From an uncultured Paracoccaceae bacterium (GTDB lineage Bacteria > Pseudomonadota > Alphaproteobacteria > Rhodobacterales > Rhodobacteraceae), in the NCBI GenBank assembly GCA_951812305.1, contig CATOSB010000011.1, forward strand, positions 248,001 through 312,000: 64,000 nucleotides of DNA. Reading direction: 5' to 3'. Shown in pieces: positions 1 through 9,090 of the stretch. The translations under genes and the position numbers were made by a program. Within the stretch, counting starts at the first letter, position 1; the number at the start of each line of letters is the position of its first letter. Below the pieces are notes generated by a model. The model saw nothing but the letters and a program-made list of their open reading frames with translations, was not told the DNA's origin and ran no database searches.

Positions 1-136
1 CCGTCGGGGAAACCAGCAGCCCGCCATCTTCGGTACGCGCTGAAATGTTGCCTGTGCTGCCGCCGGTCAGACCCCGGTCAAACATCGATTTTGCCAGCAG
101 GCAGATCGTTTCTCTCAATTCAGCTTCCGCACTCAT
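1..136 (-). CDS. Class II aldolase/adducin family protein, N-terminal part (OtnC-like)
   Basis: The minus strand from an ATG at 134-136 reads MSAEAELRETICLLAKSMFD and then a GGSTGNIS segment, which is the N-terminus of class II aldolase/adducin proteins (phosphate-binding TGNIS loop near residue 30). This group includes 3-oxo-tetronate 4-phosphate decarboxylase (OtnC) and fuculose-phosphate aldolases. Only about 45 residues are inside the window and the gene runs off the left edge, so the substrate cannot be decided. It diverges from the LysR gene at 328, which is a plausible regulator of it. Family call is firm; the OtnC assignment is inference. Confidence 0.75.
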   Translation of the reverse strand, partial: MSAEAELRETICLLAKSMFDRGLTGGSTGNISARTEDGGLLVSPT

Positions 137-327
137 CTGGACGCAAAACCTTTTGTAAATGGATTCTCACCCGAGATTGCCGGAATTGACCGCGAGCGCA
201 ATGCCTTGTCTCGGCTTCTCTGGCAAAAGCCACGCTGACACTACATCGTATGGTCCAAAATTTGAGCGGCGATGCTGTTTGCACCCGGTCCCCAATCCGC
301 ATAGCGTCGCGATGCGAAAGGGGCGAC

Positions 328-1314
328 ATGGCCGACAATTCAGGACGCATCACGCTTTGGGGCATTGAGATTTTCGTGGCCACTGCCGAGGAGGCTTCGA
401 TCACCGCAGCGGCGCGGCGTCTGGGGGCCAGCAATTCCACCGTCAGCCAGCAACTCACAAATCTCGAAGGCGCGCTTGGCACAGCGCTGTTAAACCGCAA
501 CGAACGCCCGATGAGCCTGACGCCCGCCGGGCGGCTGTTCAAACAGCGTGCGCAAACCGTGTTGAACGTGGCCGCCCGCGCGCGCGCCGAACTGGCGCGA
601 CAAGATCCATCGACTTTGCGCCAGCTTCGCCTTGGCATGATCGAAGATTTCGACAGCGACGTGACGCCGGCGCTGTTGCGCGAGATTGCGGGCGACTTGA
701 TCCGTTGCCAATTTGAGTTGGAAACCGGTGCCAGCCACCGTCTGCTGGACCGTCTTGAAGCGCGCGCTCTCGATGTCGTTGTCGCCGCCGAGATCGGGGT
801 CGAGGAAAACTGGATGGAAGCCTATCCGGTCCTGACAGAACCGTTCATTGCTGCCGTGCCTAAGGGACTGATAGAGAAAGGTGCCGATACCCGCGCCAAA
901 CTGCCCCGCGCGCCGCTGATCCTTTATACCGCGCGCCACCATATGGGGCAGATCATTCGCGGTCATCTCACCCGGCAGAACCTGAACCTGAACCACCGGT
1001 TCGAACTCGACAGCTATCACGCGATCATGGCAATGGTGGCCGCAGGCGCCGGGTGGACCATTCTGACCCCGCTTGGGGTGCTGCACGCCCATCGGTTCCG
1101 CGATCAGGTCGATCTTCATCCGCTGCCATTTGCGCCGCTATCGCGCACGATTTCACTGGTTGCACGGCGCGACGTGCATGAAGGTTTCCCGGCAGAAATG
1201 GCCGCACGGTTGCGCCCGCTTATTCAGGAACTTGTGGTCAGCCCGGCGGTCAGCGAGTTTCCTTGGTTGCGCGGAACACTACGTGTCGAGGACAGTTCCA
1301 AAGAACGCACATAG
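328..1314 (+). CDS. LysR family transcriptional regulator
   Basis: The protein has an N-terminal winged helix-turn-helix (SITAAARRLGASNSTVSQQL, about residues 24-43) followed by a substrate-binding domain of about 200 residues, the length and layout of LysR regulators. A longer reading frame opens at 250, but the ATG at 328 has a good ribosome site (AAAGGGGCGAC) and starts the protein just before the helix-turn-helix (MADNSGRITLWGIEIF), so I use it. It is divergent from the class II aldolase gene, the usual arrangement for a LysR protein and its target. The ligand is unknown. Confidence 0.88.
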   Translation: MADNSGRITLWGIEIFVATAEEASITAAARRLGASNSTVSQQLTNLEGALGTALLNRNERPMSLTPAGRLFKQRAQTVLNVAARARAELARQDPSTLRQLRLGMIEDFDSDVTPALLREIAGDLIRCQFELETGASHRLLDRLEARALDVVVAAEIGVEENWMEAYPVLTEPFIAAVPKGLIEKGADTRAKLPRAPLILYTARHHMGQIIRGHLTRQNLNLNHRFELDSYHAIMAMVAAGAGWTILTPLGVLHAHRFRDQVDLHPLPFAPLSRTISLVARRDVHEGFPAEMAARLRPLIQELVVSPAVSEFPWLRGTLRVEDSSKERT

Positions 1315-1393
1315 GACGATCAGAGCGTTCGGTGGCTACGCGTTTGGTGGCCTGAAGCGGGCATGCGAATTGCAAAAGCAACCCGACGAACTG

Positions 1394-1441
1394 GGGGGCC
1401 ACCCCCCATACCCCCCGAAGTATTTACGGCCAGATGAAGGA
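1394..1441 (+). repeat. Intergenic GC hairpin plus shared 27-bp motif
   Basis: Downstream of the LysR gene, GGGGGGCCACCCCCC can fold into a hairpin and is followed by CCCCCGAAGTATTTACGGCC and AGATGAAG. The same motif in reverse complement, with its own G/C hairpin, lies at 14918-14961 before queG. It looks like a dispersed intergenic repeat, perhaps acting as a transcription terminator. Confidence 0.5.
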
Positions 1442-1498
1442 GCGTGAGACATTGTTGTTAACCCCGATTCTGGATAAGACGTTGGCGTCACCAGTGCA

Positions 1499-1939
1499 CT
1501 ACTCGACAGAATTTTTTCGTAGTTTTTTGATTCGTTTTTTACGATACTCGTTGACCCTTTTTCGCAGAGGGTTGCGATGAGGGATTTCCACCATTGTTAT
1601 GGAAATGATCCTCGGTTCTCTCAAAGCCTCATTTGGCTCCAGTTCAACGGCAATTCCGCCAAACTCTCCAAGAAATAGAACATTTGAAACGGTTTCGTGA
1701 TCTGCTTTGAATGTATCAGGGTCATTTTTCCGTACGTGTTTCGGGATGATCACCTGAAAGGGAGTGGCAGCCATCAGATCGAGCACAAGTGTCATGGTTC
1801 TTTTAGGGAGCGCAGCCAGTTCATTGAGCTTATCCGTGAGGGCGTAGAAACGGTTGGGGTCCTCTTCCATCATGTCGAACATGAGGTCCCGGATCTTCTC
1901 ATAAGCGAGATCTTCGTTGATTGGGAAGTTGTTCTCCAT
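1499..1939 (-). CDS. Passenger gene of the IS982-type element, unknown function
   Basis: A 146-residue protein starting MENNFPINEDLAYEKIRDLM; I do not recognise the family. It is rich in charged residues, with an acidic N-terminal half and a very basic C-terminus (RKRVNEYRKKRIKKLRKNS). A reading frame extends upstream to a GTG at 2065, but that codon almost touches the divergent transposase start at 2068, so the ATG at 1939, preceded by AAAGGTG, is preferred. The same gene is in the second IS982 copy, so it travels with the element. IS982 elements normally carry only the transposase. Confidence 0.6.
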   Translation of the reverse strand: MENNFPINEDLAYEKIRDLMFDMMEEDPNRFYALTDKLNELAALPKRTMTLVLDLMAATPFQVIIPKHVRKNDPDTFKADHETVSNVLFLGEFGGIAVELEPNEALREPRIISITMVEIPHRNPLRKRVNEYRKKRIKKLRKNSVE

Positions 1940-2081
1940 GGCGCGCACCTTTTGCCCCGTGTTGACCAGCCTGAATGCCCCCGTGATTAGTATGGGGTGA
2001 GAGGGGTTTCCAAGTACGTTGCCCCATGATTCAAGGTTCAAAAGCGACACAATATGGACCGCCACTCATGTCGATCACTAA

Positions 2082-3250
2082 TACCAAGGGTTATTCAATC
2101 TGACCGACTTTCGCCCAGTTGCGGCTTGCGATGGATGTGATGGTTTGCGGTCTTGCGATGAGGTTGTTCCAGGCCTCGCACCCCGCGTCGAGAATCGCGT
2201 CATATGTGTCGAACGTCCGGTTTGCGAGCCATGTCTGGCGGAGATATTGCCAAATGTTTTCGGTTGGATTCAGCTCTGGTGATTTGGGCGGCAGAAACAT
2301 GAGCGACAGGTTTTGCGGGATTTCCAGAGCGGATGTCGTGTGCCAGCCGGCTTGGTCCATGAGGATGACGGCGTGGGCGCCATCGGAGACAATTTTGCTG
2401 ATTTCTTCCAGGTGGCGCTGCATCGCATAGGTGTCGGCTGCTGGCATCATGATCGCCGCGCCGGTGCCGCGTTCGGGGCAGATGGCGCCAAAAAGATACG
2501 CATTTTGGTAACGCTGATCGGCGGGCTGGCGGGGCCGTGTGCCCTTGCGTGCCCACTGGCGGACGCGGGTGTTCTTCTGACCGAGACGCATCTCGTCCTG
2601 GAACCAGATTTCGACGGGTTTGTCCGGCGGCACCCCCTGAAGCGTCTCCTTCAGATTGTCGCCGAAGTTTTTTTGAAATCCTCAATGACCTGCACGTCCT
2701 GCCCCGGGTGCTGAGGGCGTGCGCTGATGTGGGAAAAGCCCAGATTGTGCAGAATCTGCCCCACATGGCGCTCGTGATAGTCGACGCCAAAACGCGCCTT
2801 GATCACATTCTTCAAATCGACCCGCCGCCAGCGGACGACACCGTCCTTTTCAGGATCAGGACCGGTCTCGACAAGAGCCGCCAGTTCATCCAGTTGCGCA
2901 TTGTCAAGGCGGGATCGCGAGCCTCCTCGCTGCCGATCCAGCAGCCCCGCTGGACCATCAGCGTTGAAACGGAGCACCCAGTCCCTGAGCGTTTGCCGGT
3001 CCATCCCGCCAATGCGGGCCGCAGCCCCACGCGACATGCCATCGGCGATAGCGGCAAGCGACAAAAGCCGTCGGCTCTGCCGGGCATCAGAACTCTCTGC
3101 GGCAAGCTTGCGCAGATCATTGGCGGTAAAATCGGCTCGCATCGGTATCCTGGCTGGCATCGGTGGTCTCCTTTGCCAATCTTGAATCACCTCAGCACCT
3201 CAGGCGGTACCCAAAATCCATAGCTGAGTCATTTTGAAGCACCCTTGGTA
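2082..3250 (-). mobile_element. IS630-type element (copy 1 of 3), 1169 bp
   Basis: The ends are TACCAAGGG and CCCTTGGTA. It sits inside the IS982 copy between the passenger gene and the transposase. The intact IS982 copy reads CACTAACACCG here, so TAA is duplicated on both sides (2079-2081 and 3251-3253). The other copies, of the same length, are at 25910-27078 and 44191-45359. Confidence 0.88.
2091..3160 (-). CDS. IS630 family transposase (OrfA-OrfB frameshift fusion)
   Basis: OrfA (ATG at 3160, ribosome site GGAGACC) carries helix-turn-helix domains (RGAAARIGGMDRQTLRDWV). It ends at 2651 just after a run of seven A on the coding strand (GATTTCAAAAAAACTTC). A -1 shift there joins it to OrfB as KKNFGDNLKETLQGVPPDKP. 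OrfB holds the DDE catalytic core: WFQDEMRLGQ, ILMDQAGWH and ELNPTENIW. Programmed frameshifting is the usual expression mode for two-frame IS630 transposases. All three copies in the window keep the same slippery run. Confidence 0.85.
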
Positions 3251-3589
3251 TAACACCGCACTTTTTGTCTGTCTCGATGATTTTGCAAAAACCTACGAGG
3301 ACTGGGAGCGCCACCGGTTGATCCCCTCGGGTCGTCAGAGGCTTCGCGCCGGCAAGCTGACCCTGGGGGAGAGCCTGTTCATCATGGTCTTGTTTCACTT
3401 GTCGCCGTTCAAGGACTTCAAACATTATTGGATTTATGGCGTTGAGCAGAAATACCGTGACTGCTTTGGCACCCTCCCGAGCTATGGTCGGTTTGTCAGC
3501 CTCATGCCAAGATTAATGGTGCCGTTTTGCATACTGCTGCACTGCTTCAGCGGTGAAAAAACTGGCGTCTATTTTGCCGACAGCACTAA

Positions 3590-4928
3590 GGAGACACGCA
3601 AGAATAATTGCTACGTTTGGTGGCGGCGGCGTGGTGTGATTGTGTAGTTCCATTCTGGGTGGAATGCATTCCCTTCGATGACGAGGCTATCCATTTCAGC
3701 TTTGGTGACCTTAACACCCTTCTCGTAAATACTTTTGTCAAGTGCGCATTCTACTTTCAGCCCAGCGTTCGTCGTCGTCGCCCCGATCAACTCGACGACT
3801 GCCATACGGCTGGACAGCGGCCGTCCGCGCCAGTTCTGTGTGATGTGGCAAAACATCCGATGCTCGATGAGGTTCCACTTGGATGTGCCGGGCGGATAGT
3901 GATGGACGTGCAAGACAAGGTCGGTTTCGTCAGCAAACCTCTGCAGTTCTACCTTCCATAACCGGACGCGCGCACCGTTCGATCCGCCGCAGTCAGCAGT
4001 TATTGTCAGCTCGCGCATGCCAGGATGGCGCTGCTGGCCCATGCGCTTCTGCCAGGTACGGATAGAGTTGACGGCGAATGAAGCAGTGTCAGCGGTGACG
4101 CCCACGCTAACCCAGCCAGTATTGGTGCCAACGTCGTAGACACCGTAGGGCACCACCTTGCCGAGCTCCTTGTCGGGGAAATCATGTATGTTAATGCAGC
4201 GGGGGTCGCCTTTTGGCCGGTAGTCGCTGCCATCGTTGCGGTAGTTTCCGATCAACTCCTTCTTTTTGGTGTCGACCGAGATGACAGGCTGCCCAGCCGC
4301 CTGCGCGTCCAATACCCTGGCGTTAATATGCTCAAACTGCGCGTCGCGATCAGGGTGGTTGGTGCCATCGTGCGTTTTGCGATTGACCTGCCGCGAATAT
4401 TCCAACTTTGTTTCCAGCAACCTGGCGACAGTATTGGCACATATAGTATGGCCTGCAGCACACAGTGCCGCTGCCAGCTTTGCCGGGCTCTTCGACACCC
4501 ATTTAAGCGGACGTATAGGATCACCCATCGTCGCTGGCTCGGCGAGACGCTGCAAGTCGGACACCAGCGTCGTATCAAGGTCGGCGACCTCGCGTCGCCC
4601 TCCACCCTTGCGGCGCACGCGGCCATTGCCTGGACCTGGAGTATCAAGATCATTGATGCCTCGCCCGATGGTGGAACGTGCGAGGCCAGTGATCTCCGCA
4701 ACTGCCGCAAGACCGCCACGCCCCGCCGCTCGGGCTTCTGCGGCAGCAAACAAACGCCGACCTCGTTCGCCAAGCTTCGAACCAAAAACTTCCCATCGCT
4801 CCTGAATTTGTTCTCGCTCTACCATGATTATCGATTACCATATTGAGAACGGCATGGGAATCGCGCGGACCAGAGTCAAACCGTCGCAGCGGCAAAGGTT
4901 TGCGATTCACTTATTGTTGCGTGTCTCC
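3590..4928 (-). mobile_element. ISAzo13-type element, 1339 bp
   Basis: The terminal inverted repeats are GGAGACACGCAA and TTGCGTGTCTCC. It interrupts the IS982 transposase. The intact copy reads AGCACTAAGCTCG, so TAA is duplicated (3587-3589 and 4929-4931). Confidence 0.88.
3611..4825 (-). CDS. ISAzo13 family transposase
   Basis: A 404-residue protein with an N-terminal helix-turn-helix (VAEITGLARSTIGRGINDL) and a DDE catalytic core: SVDTKKKELIG, ITADCGGSNGARVRLWK and PGTSKWNLIEHRMF. These blocks are characteristic of ISAzo13 transposases. The coding region nearly fills the element and shows no internal stop, so the copy looks intact. Confidence 0.88.
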   Translation of the reverse strand: MVEREQIQERWEVFGSKLGERGRRLFAAAEARAAGRGGLAAVAEITGLARSTIGRGINDLDTPGPGNGRVRRKGGGRREVADLDTTLVSDLQRLAEPATMGDPIRPLKWVSKSPAKLAAALCAAGHTICANTVARLLETKLEYSRQVNRKTHDGTNHPDRDAQFEHINARVLDAQAAGQPVISVDTKKKELIGNYRNDGSDYRPKGDPRCINIHDFPDKELGKVVPYGVYDVGTNTGWVSVGVTADTASFAVNSIRTWQKRMGQQRHPGMRELTITADCGGSNGARVRLWKVELQRFADETDLVLHVHHYPPGTSKWNLIEHRMFCHITQNWRGRPLSSRMAVVELIGATTTNAGLKVECALDKSIYEKGVKVTKAEMDSLVIEGNAFHPEWNYTITPRRRHQT

Positions 4929-5531
4929 TAAGCTCGCGGTCTGCCACAATGCCCGCATTAATCGAAACAAGGTCTTCAAGGGGCTGGCAAAGCGCGGTCG
5001 CAGCACAATGGGCTGGTTCTTTGGCTTCAAACTGCATCTAATCATCAACAACAAGGGGGAGATCATGGCCGTCAAAATCACGGCAGGTAATGTCGATGAT
5101 CGAAAGCCGTTTGAAGCCATGATCGCGGGCCTCGAAGGCAAGATATTTGCTGATAAGGGCTATATCTCCAAATCCCTCTTCCAACGGCTCTGGCAGCGTG
5201 GGCTCCACCTCGTCACCGGCATTCGCCGCAACATGAAAAACTATCTCCTGCCAATCCTGAACAAAATCCTGTTGCGAAGGCGGTTCATCATCGAAACTCT
5301 GTTCGATAAGTTGAAAACCAGCATGGGACTGGAACACACTCGACACAGATCGCCTGCCAACGCATTCGTACACCTCATCTCGTGTGTCGCAGCCTATAGG
5401 CTCGGGAAAACCAAAGTTAAAATGGGACCCATAACCGTGCCGGAAACAATCAGGCAGGTCGAATACCAGATATAGCGCTTATCCAGAACTCAGGTTTGTT
5501 ATAGTCGGCTACCGACCAAAAGCAGTTCCGA

Positions 5532-6719
5532 TCAGACACCCACATCCGCGATTGCCCGGGCCAGAACCGGCACCGATTCCGCGTTCAGCCCGGCGATATT
5601 CATCCGGCTGTCACCGACCATGTAGATCCCGTAATCCTCGCGCAGTTTCAGCACCTGTTCCGGTGTCGCTCCAAGGCGGCTGAACATGCCACGATGCTGT
5701 GCAAGGAAGCCGAAGTGATCGGAGCCGGTCAACCGCTGCAACTCGCCGGCGAGCTGTTCGCGCAAATCAAGCATCCCCTGCCGCATGTCTTCCAGTTCGG
5801 CTTGCCAGTCAGCGCGCAACGCATCGTCGTTCAGGATCATGGTGACCAGCCGCGCGCCGTGATCCGGCGGGAAAGAATAGTTCTGCCGGTTCAAATGGCT
5901 CAGGTTACCCTGCACGATGCCACGCGCGGCGGCGTCCGGCGTCACCGCCATCAAAAGCCCCGTGCGTTCGCGATAGACGCCGAAATTCTTGGAACAGCTC
6001 GCGGCAATCAGCGTCTCAGGGCAGGTCGACGAAATATACCGGACCCCGGCGGCATCTTCCTCCAACCCGTCGCCAAAGCCCTGATAGGCGATGTCGATCA
6101 TCGGCGTTGCGCCCTTGGCGATCAACAAATCCGCCACCGCCTGCCATTCCGGCAGAGTCAGGTTTGCACCAGTGGGGTTGTGGCAGCAGCCGTGCAGCAA
6201 CACGACGTCGCCGGCTGAAACGCCCTCAAGATCATCCATCATCGCGCCGAAATCCACCGCGCGGGCCTCGTTGTCGAAATAGCGATAGGTGGCGGTGCTC
6301 ATGTTCAGATGTTTGGTGATCGTCACATGGTTCGGCCAGGTCGGATCAGACAACCAAAGCTTTGCGCCCATATCTCCCATCTGGATCAGTTCAAACGCCT
6401 GTCGCACGGCACCGGTGCCACCTGGTGTCGCAGCGGCGGCCACGTTTTCGGCCTTTACCACGTTGCCAAGCACGAGATTGCGCATCGCGTCGGCATAGGC
6501 CGGATCGCCGGTCAGCCCGGTATAGGATTTGGTCGTTTCAACATCCCAAAGCTGGCGTTCGGCCTCTTTCACAGCCCGCATGACCGGAGTCACGCCGCTC
6601 GCATCGCGGTAAACACCCACGCCAAGGTCAATCTTGTCCGTGCGCGGGTCGGCCTTGAACAGACCCATCAGCATCAGGATCTTGTCTTCCGGCTGCTGGT
6701 TCAGTTTCTCAAGCATCAT
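5532..6719 (-). CDS. tyrB: Aromatic amino acid / aspartate aminotransferase, class I PLP
   Basis: A 395-residue fold-type I aminotransferase of the TyrB/AspC type, transferring the amino group between aspartate or aromatic amino acids and 2-oxo acids in the cytoplasm. Visible landmarks are GVGVYRD near the N-terminus, CCHNPTGANLT (PLP pyridine-binding Asn), IDIAYQGFGDG and the Schiff-base lysine in SCSKNFGVYRER. Its ATG overlaps the sseA stop by 4 bp, so the two are translated together. The IS982 composite sits just past its stop. TyrB versus AspC cannot be separated by eye. Confidence 0.85.
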   Translation of the reverse strand: MMLEKLNQQPEDKILMLMGLFKADPRTDKIDLGVGVYRDASGVTPVMRAVKEAERQLWDVETTKSYTGLTGDPAYADAMRNLVLGNVVKAENVAAAATPGGTGAVRQAFELIQMGDMGAKLWLSDPTWPNHVTITKHLNMSTATYRYFDNEARAVDFGAMMDDLEGVSAGDVVLLHGCCHNPTGANLTLPEWQAVADLLIAKGATPMIDIAYQGFGDGLEEDAAGVRYISSTCPETLIAASCSKNFGVYRERTGLLMAVTPDAAARGIVQGNLSHLNRQNYSFPPDHGARLVTMILNDDALRADWQAELEDMRQGMLDLREQLAGELQRLTGSDHFGFLAQHRGMFSRLGATPEQVLKLREDYGIYMVGDSRMNIAGLNAESVPVLARAIADVGV

Positions 6720-7567
6720 GCATCTCCCGTCGCAACCTTAAGATCGTCATACATGCCCCATTCCGACCATGACCCGTCATAAAGCGCGTGGGCGTCGTGC
6801 CCGATCCGCTCCAGCGCCAGGTTGATGATCGCCGCTGTGACACCGGACCCGCAGGTGGTGATAACCGGCTTGGACAAATCCACGCTTGCAGCATCAAACA
6901 CAGTGCGCAACGCATCCGGCGTCTTCATTGTGCCGTCATCGTTTAGCAACGTGCCGTAATGAACGTTCTTTGAGTTCGGGATATGGCCTGCCCGCAATCC
7001 GGCGCGTGGCTCGGGCTCTTCACCGCGAAAACGGCCCGGACCGCGGGCATCCAGTATTTCATAGTCCATCAGCTTTGAGGCCGCCGCGACTTGTGTCACG
7101 TCCTTGATCAGGTGGTTCTGTCGGCTGATCGTGATGTGCCGGTCGCGCATCACAGGCGGCATGTCCTCAGTCGGGCGCCCCTCGGCCTGCCACTTGCCAA
7201 AGCCGCCATCCAGAACCGCAATGTCGGTCTTGCCCATCAGGCGGAACATCCACCAGACCCGCGCCGCGCTGAACAATCCCGCGCCGTCGTAGACCACCAC
7301 CTGATGGCCGTCACCGACCCCCATTGCACGCATCCGGCTGATGAACTTTTCCGGCGTCGGCACAGTATGCGGAATTTCGGAACGGTGGTCGGAGATATCA
7401 TCAATATCGAAATACCGCGCGCCGGGGATATGCGCTGCATCATATTCGGCACGTCCATTCCGGCCCATACCGGGAAGGTACCAAGAGGCATCGAAAATCC
7501 TCAGATCAGGATCGTCCAGATGCGCCGCCAGCCAGTCGGTGGATACAAGTGTTTTTGGGTCGTCCAT
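6716..7567 (-). CDS. sseA: 3-mercaptopyruvate sulfurtransferase
   Basis: Two rhodanese domains (about residues 1-140 and 160-283). The active-site loop in the second is TTCGSGVTA, the form typical of mercaptopyruvate sulfurtransferases; the CRKGVTA of thiosulfate sulfurtransferases is absent. The enzyme moves sulfur from 3-mercaptopyruvate to an acceptor thiol or cyanide. The start is taken at the ATG at 7567 (MDDPKTLVSTDWLA); a TTG two codons upstream is also in frame. It is the first gene of an operon with tyrB, which overlaps it by 4 bp; coupling to an aminotransferase fits its sulfur amino acid substrate. Confidence 0.9.
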   Translation of the reverse strand: MDDPKTLVSTDWLAAHLDDPDLRIFDASWYLPGMGRNGRAEYDAAHIPGARYFDIDDISDHRSEIPHTVPTPEKFISRMRAMGVGDGHQVVVYDGAGLFSAARVWWMFRLMGKTDIAVLDGGFGKWQAEGRPTEDMPPVMRDRHITISRQNHLIKDVTQVAAASKLMDYEILDARGPGRFRGEEPEPRAGLRAGHIPNSKNVHYGTLLNDDGTMKTPDALRTVFDAASVDLSKPVITTCGSGVTAAIINLALERIGHDAHALYDGSWSEWGMYDDLKVATGDA

Positions 7568-7573
7568 GTGCAA

Positions 7574-7600
7574 AGGCCCCGCGTGAATGACGCAGGGCCT
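7574..7600 (-). terminator. Hairpin between the small Gly-rich gene and sseA
   Basis: AGGCCC and GGGCCT arms enclose a second pair TGCGT/ACGCG around a short loop. No T-tract follows, so this is either a weak terminator for the gene at 7647-7940 or a leader structure before sseA. Confidence 0.45.
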
Positions 7601-7646
7601 AGCTATCCACGAGAGCCTGAAGACTCAAGTGTCAGTTGGTCAGAGG

Positions 7647-7940
7647 TTACTTGCCCATCATGTTGCGCAGGGCGCCAACGATGGCCAGCGCACCGCCGCC
7701 ACCAACCGCACCACCGGCGATCTGGCTGATGATTGGGCCAATGGCGCCGCCGGCCGCATCCGTGGCCGCGGCATCCACCGCGCCGCCTGTCAGCATACTC
7801 AGCACCTGTCCGCCGACGCCACCGCCGACAATCCCGGCAATCGAGTTGATCAACGTGCCCTGATTGAGATTTTTCAAAATACCACCGGCGGCATTGCCGC
7901 CCACTGCGCCTGCGACCAGGCCAATAATCGTTTCCAGCAT
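7647..7940 (-). CDS. Small glycine/alanine-rich protein, likely membrane-associated
   Basis: A 97-residue protein made almost entirely of Gly, Ala, Ile, Leu and Val blocks (IAGIVGGGVGGQVLSMLTGG, ISQIAGGAVGGGGALAIVGA) with a short basic tail. The pattern recalls glycine-zipper or DUF937-like proteins of Rhodobacteraceae. The ATG at 7940 is chosen because GAGGGG lies just upstream; an in-frame GTG at 7952 is the alternative. No catalytic motif is visible and the function is unknown. Confidence 0.65.
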   Translation of the reverse strand: MLETIIGLVAGAVGGNAAGGILKNLNQGTLINSIAGIVGGGVGGQVLSMLTGGAVDAAATDAAGGAIGPIISQIAGGAVGGGGALAIVGALRNMMGK

Positions 7941-8178
7941 CTGTCCCCTCACTTCTATGTACAGATTATTTCGGTGTTGTGGAAAATCGCTGTCCAGGCG
8001 CCGTCGCGCAATGGGGAAATTGTATTGAATTTCCCCTGTCGGCGCATGTTCGTTGCGGTTTCAGCACGAAATCGCGCGCAAAGCTTCGATGTCATTGAAG
8101 TTTATTAATCGGCTGCTAAGTTTTCCACAGGGCCTGCGTCTGGGCCTTTGCAGGCGCGCAACCAAGGAGGACCCCGTC

Positions 8179-8598
8179 CTGACTCATAGTGCTGAAACGG
8201 CCCGGAACGCGGCCGTGCCGAATGCAAAAGCTGCACTGCATTCCCTGGATTCTGCAAGCGACACTTTGCTTGAAAGGATCCTCACCTCTCTTGAAGAAGA
8301 AAAAGCCGAAGACGTCGTCTCGATCAGCCTTGCTGGCAAATCCGAGATCGCGGATTTCATGGTGATCGCGTCCGGACGCTCCTCGCGTCAGGTCGTGGCT
8401 ATGGCTGAAAAACTGACGGATCGGCTGAAAGCTGACCTTGGCGTCCTCGCACGCGCCGAAGGCAAAGGCACCGGTGACTGGGTGCTGATCGATGCGGGCG
8501 ACGTCATTGTCCATGTCTTTCGCCCGGAAGTGCGCGAGTTTTACCAGCTTGAAAAAATGTGGATGAGCCCGGGCGACGCCGTCGTCGCAAAGGCCTGA
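8179..8598 (+). CDS. rsfS: Ribosomal silencing factor RsfS, probable CTG start
   Basis: RsfS binds ribosomal protein L14 and blocks joining of the 30S and 50S subunits when nutrients are short. The family core is clear: LLERILTSLEEEKAEDVVSI, SEIADFMVIASGRSSRQVVA, GDWVLIDAGDVIVHVF and REFYQLEKMW. The frame stays open upstream to 8053, but a perfect AAGGAGG lies at 8164-8170 and the in-frame codon at the right distance (8 nt) is CTG at 8179, giving 139 residues beginning THSAETARNAAVP after the initiator. rlmH follows 21 bp downstream, the usual neighbour. Confidence 0.85.
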   Translation: MTHSAETARNAAVPNAKAALHSLDSASDTLLERILTSLEEEKAEDVVSISLAGKSEIADFMVIASGRSSRQVVAMAEKLTDRLKADLGVLARAEGKGTGDWVLIDAGDVIVHVFRPEVREFYQLEKMWMSPGDAVVAKA

Positions 8599-8619
8599 GA
8601 CCGGCTTGAGGCCGATTCT

Positions 8620-9090
8620 ATGCGCGTAAGCATCTGCGCGGTCGGGCGCTTGCGCGCCGGGCCTGAGAAAGAGCTGATCGACGATTATCTTTCACGTGCG
8701 GAGCGAACAGGACGCGGTTTAGGCTTCCCTTCGTTCAACGTCAATGAAGTCGAAGACAAGCGAGGCGGCGGTATGGCGACAGAGGCCGCCCTGCTGGAAA
8801 AAGCCATCCCCAAAGGCGCGCGTACCATCGCACTGGATGAGCGTGGCAAGGTGATGACGTCGCCCGAATTCGCCGACTGCCTCGCCGATTGGCGCGACAC
8901 TGGTGCGCGGGATGTGGCTTTCCTGATCGGCGGTGCGGATGGGCTGGACCCATCCCTCCGGTCGCGCGCGGACTTGTCGCTCTGTTTCGGACGCATGGTC
9001 TGGCCGCATATGCTGGCCCGCGTGATGCTGGCAGAGCAGCTCTATCGCGCGACGTCGATCCTTGCCGGGGCGCCATATCACCGTGTGTGA
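8620..9090 (+). CDS. rlmH: 23S rRNA (pseudouridine1915-N3)-methyltransferase RlmH
   Basis: A 156-residue SPOUT methyltransferase that methylates pseudouridine 1915 in helix 69 of 23S rRNA on the assembled 70S ribosome. The length is standard. Family blocks seen are the N-terminal [21 protein letters not shown], the SAM-binding knot [11 protein letters not shown], and the C-terminal [19 protein letters not shown]. It follows rsfS closely and is probably co-transcribed with it. Confidence 0.95.
   Translation: MRVSICAVGRLRAGPEKELIDDYLSRAERTGRGLGFPSFNVNEVEDKRGGGMATEAALLEKAIPKGARTIALDERGKVMTSPEFADCLADWRDTGARDVAFLIGGADGLDPSLRSRADLSLCFGRMVWPHMLARVMLAEQLYRATSILAGAPYHRV

Larger units (their letters stand above)
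2068..5475 (+). pseudogene. IS982 family transposase, split by two insertions
   Basis: The first four codons (MSIT) lie at 2068-2079. The frame resumes after the IS630 element at 3251 and runs to 3589, where the ISAzo13 element intervenes. The rest (residues [14 protein letters not shown] onward) lies at 4932-5475. Compared with the intact copy at 21203-22096, the DDE residues ([25 protein letters not shown]) are all present but in separate pieces, so no functional protein can be made from this copy. Confidence 0.85.
1461..5495. mobile_element. IS982-type element copy 1, interrupted by an IS630-type and an ISAzo13-type element
   Basis: The ends are ACCCCGATTCTGGATAAG at the left and, in reverse complement, ACCTGAGTTCTGGATAAG at the right. 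The insertion is flanked by TTGTTA at 1455-1460 and 5496-5501, a 6-bp target duplication. Apart from the two internal insertions the sequence is nearly identical to the intact 1521-bp copy at 20596-22116. That copy lets both internal insertion points be defined to the base. Confidence 0.88.
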
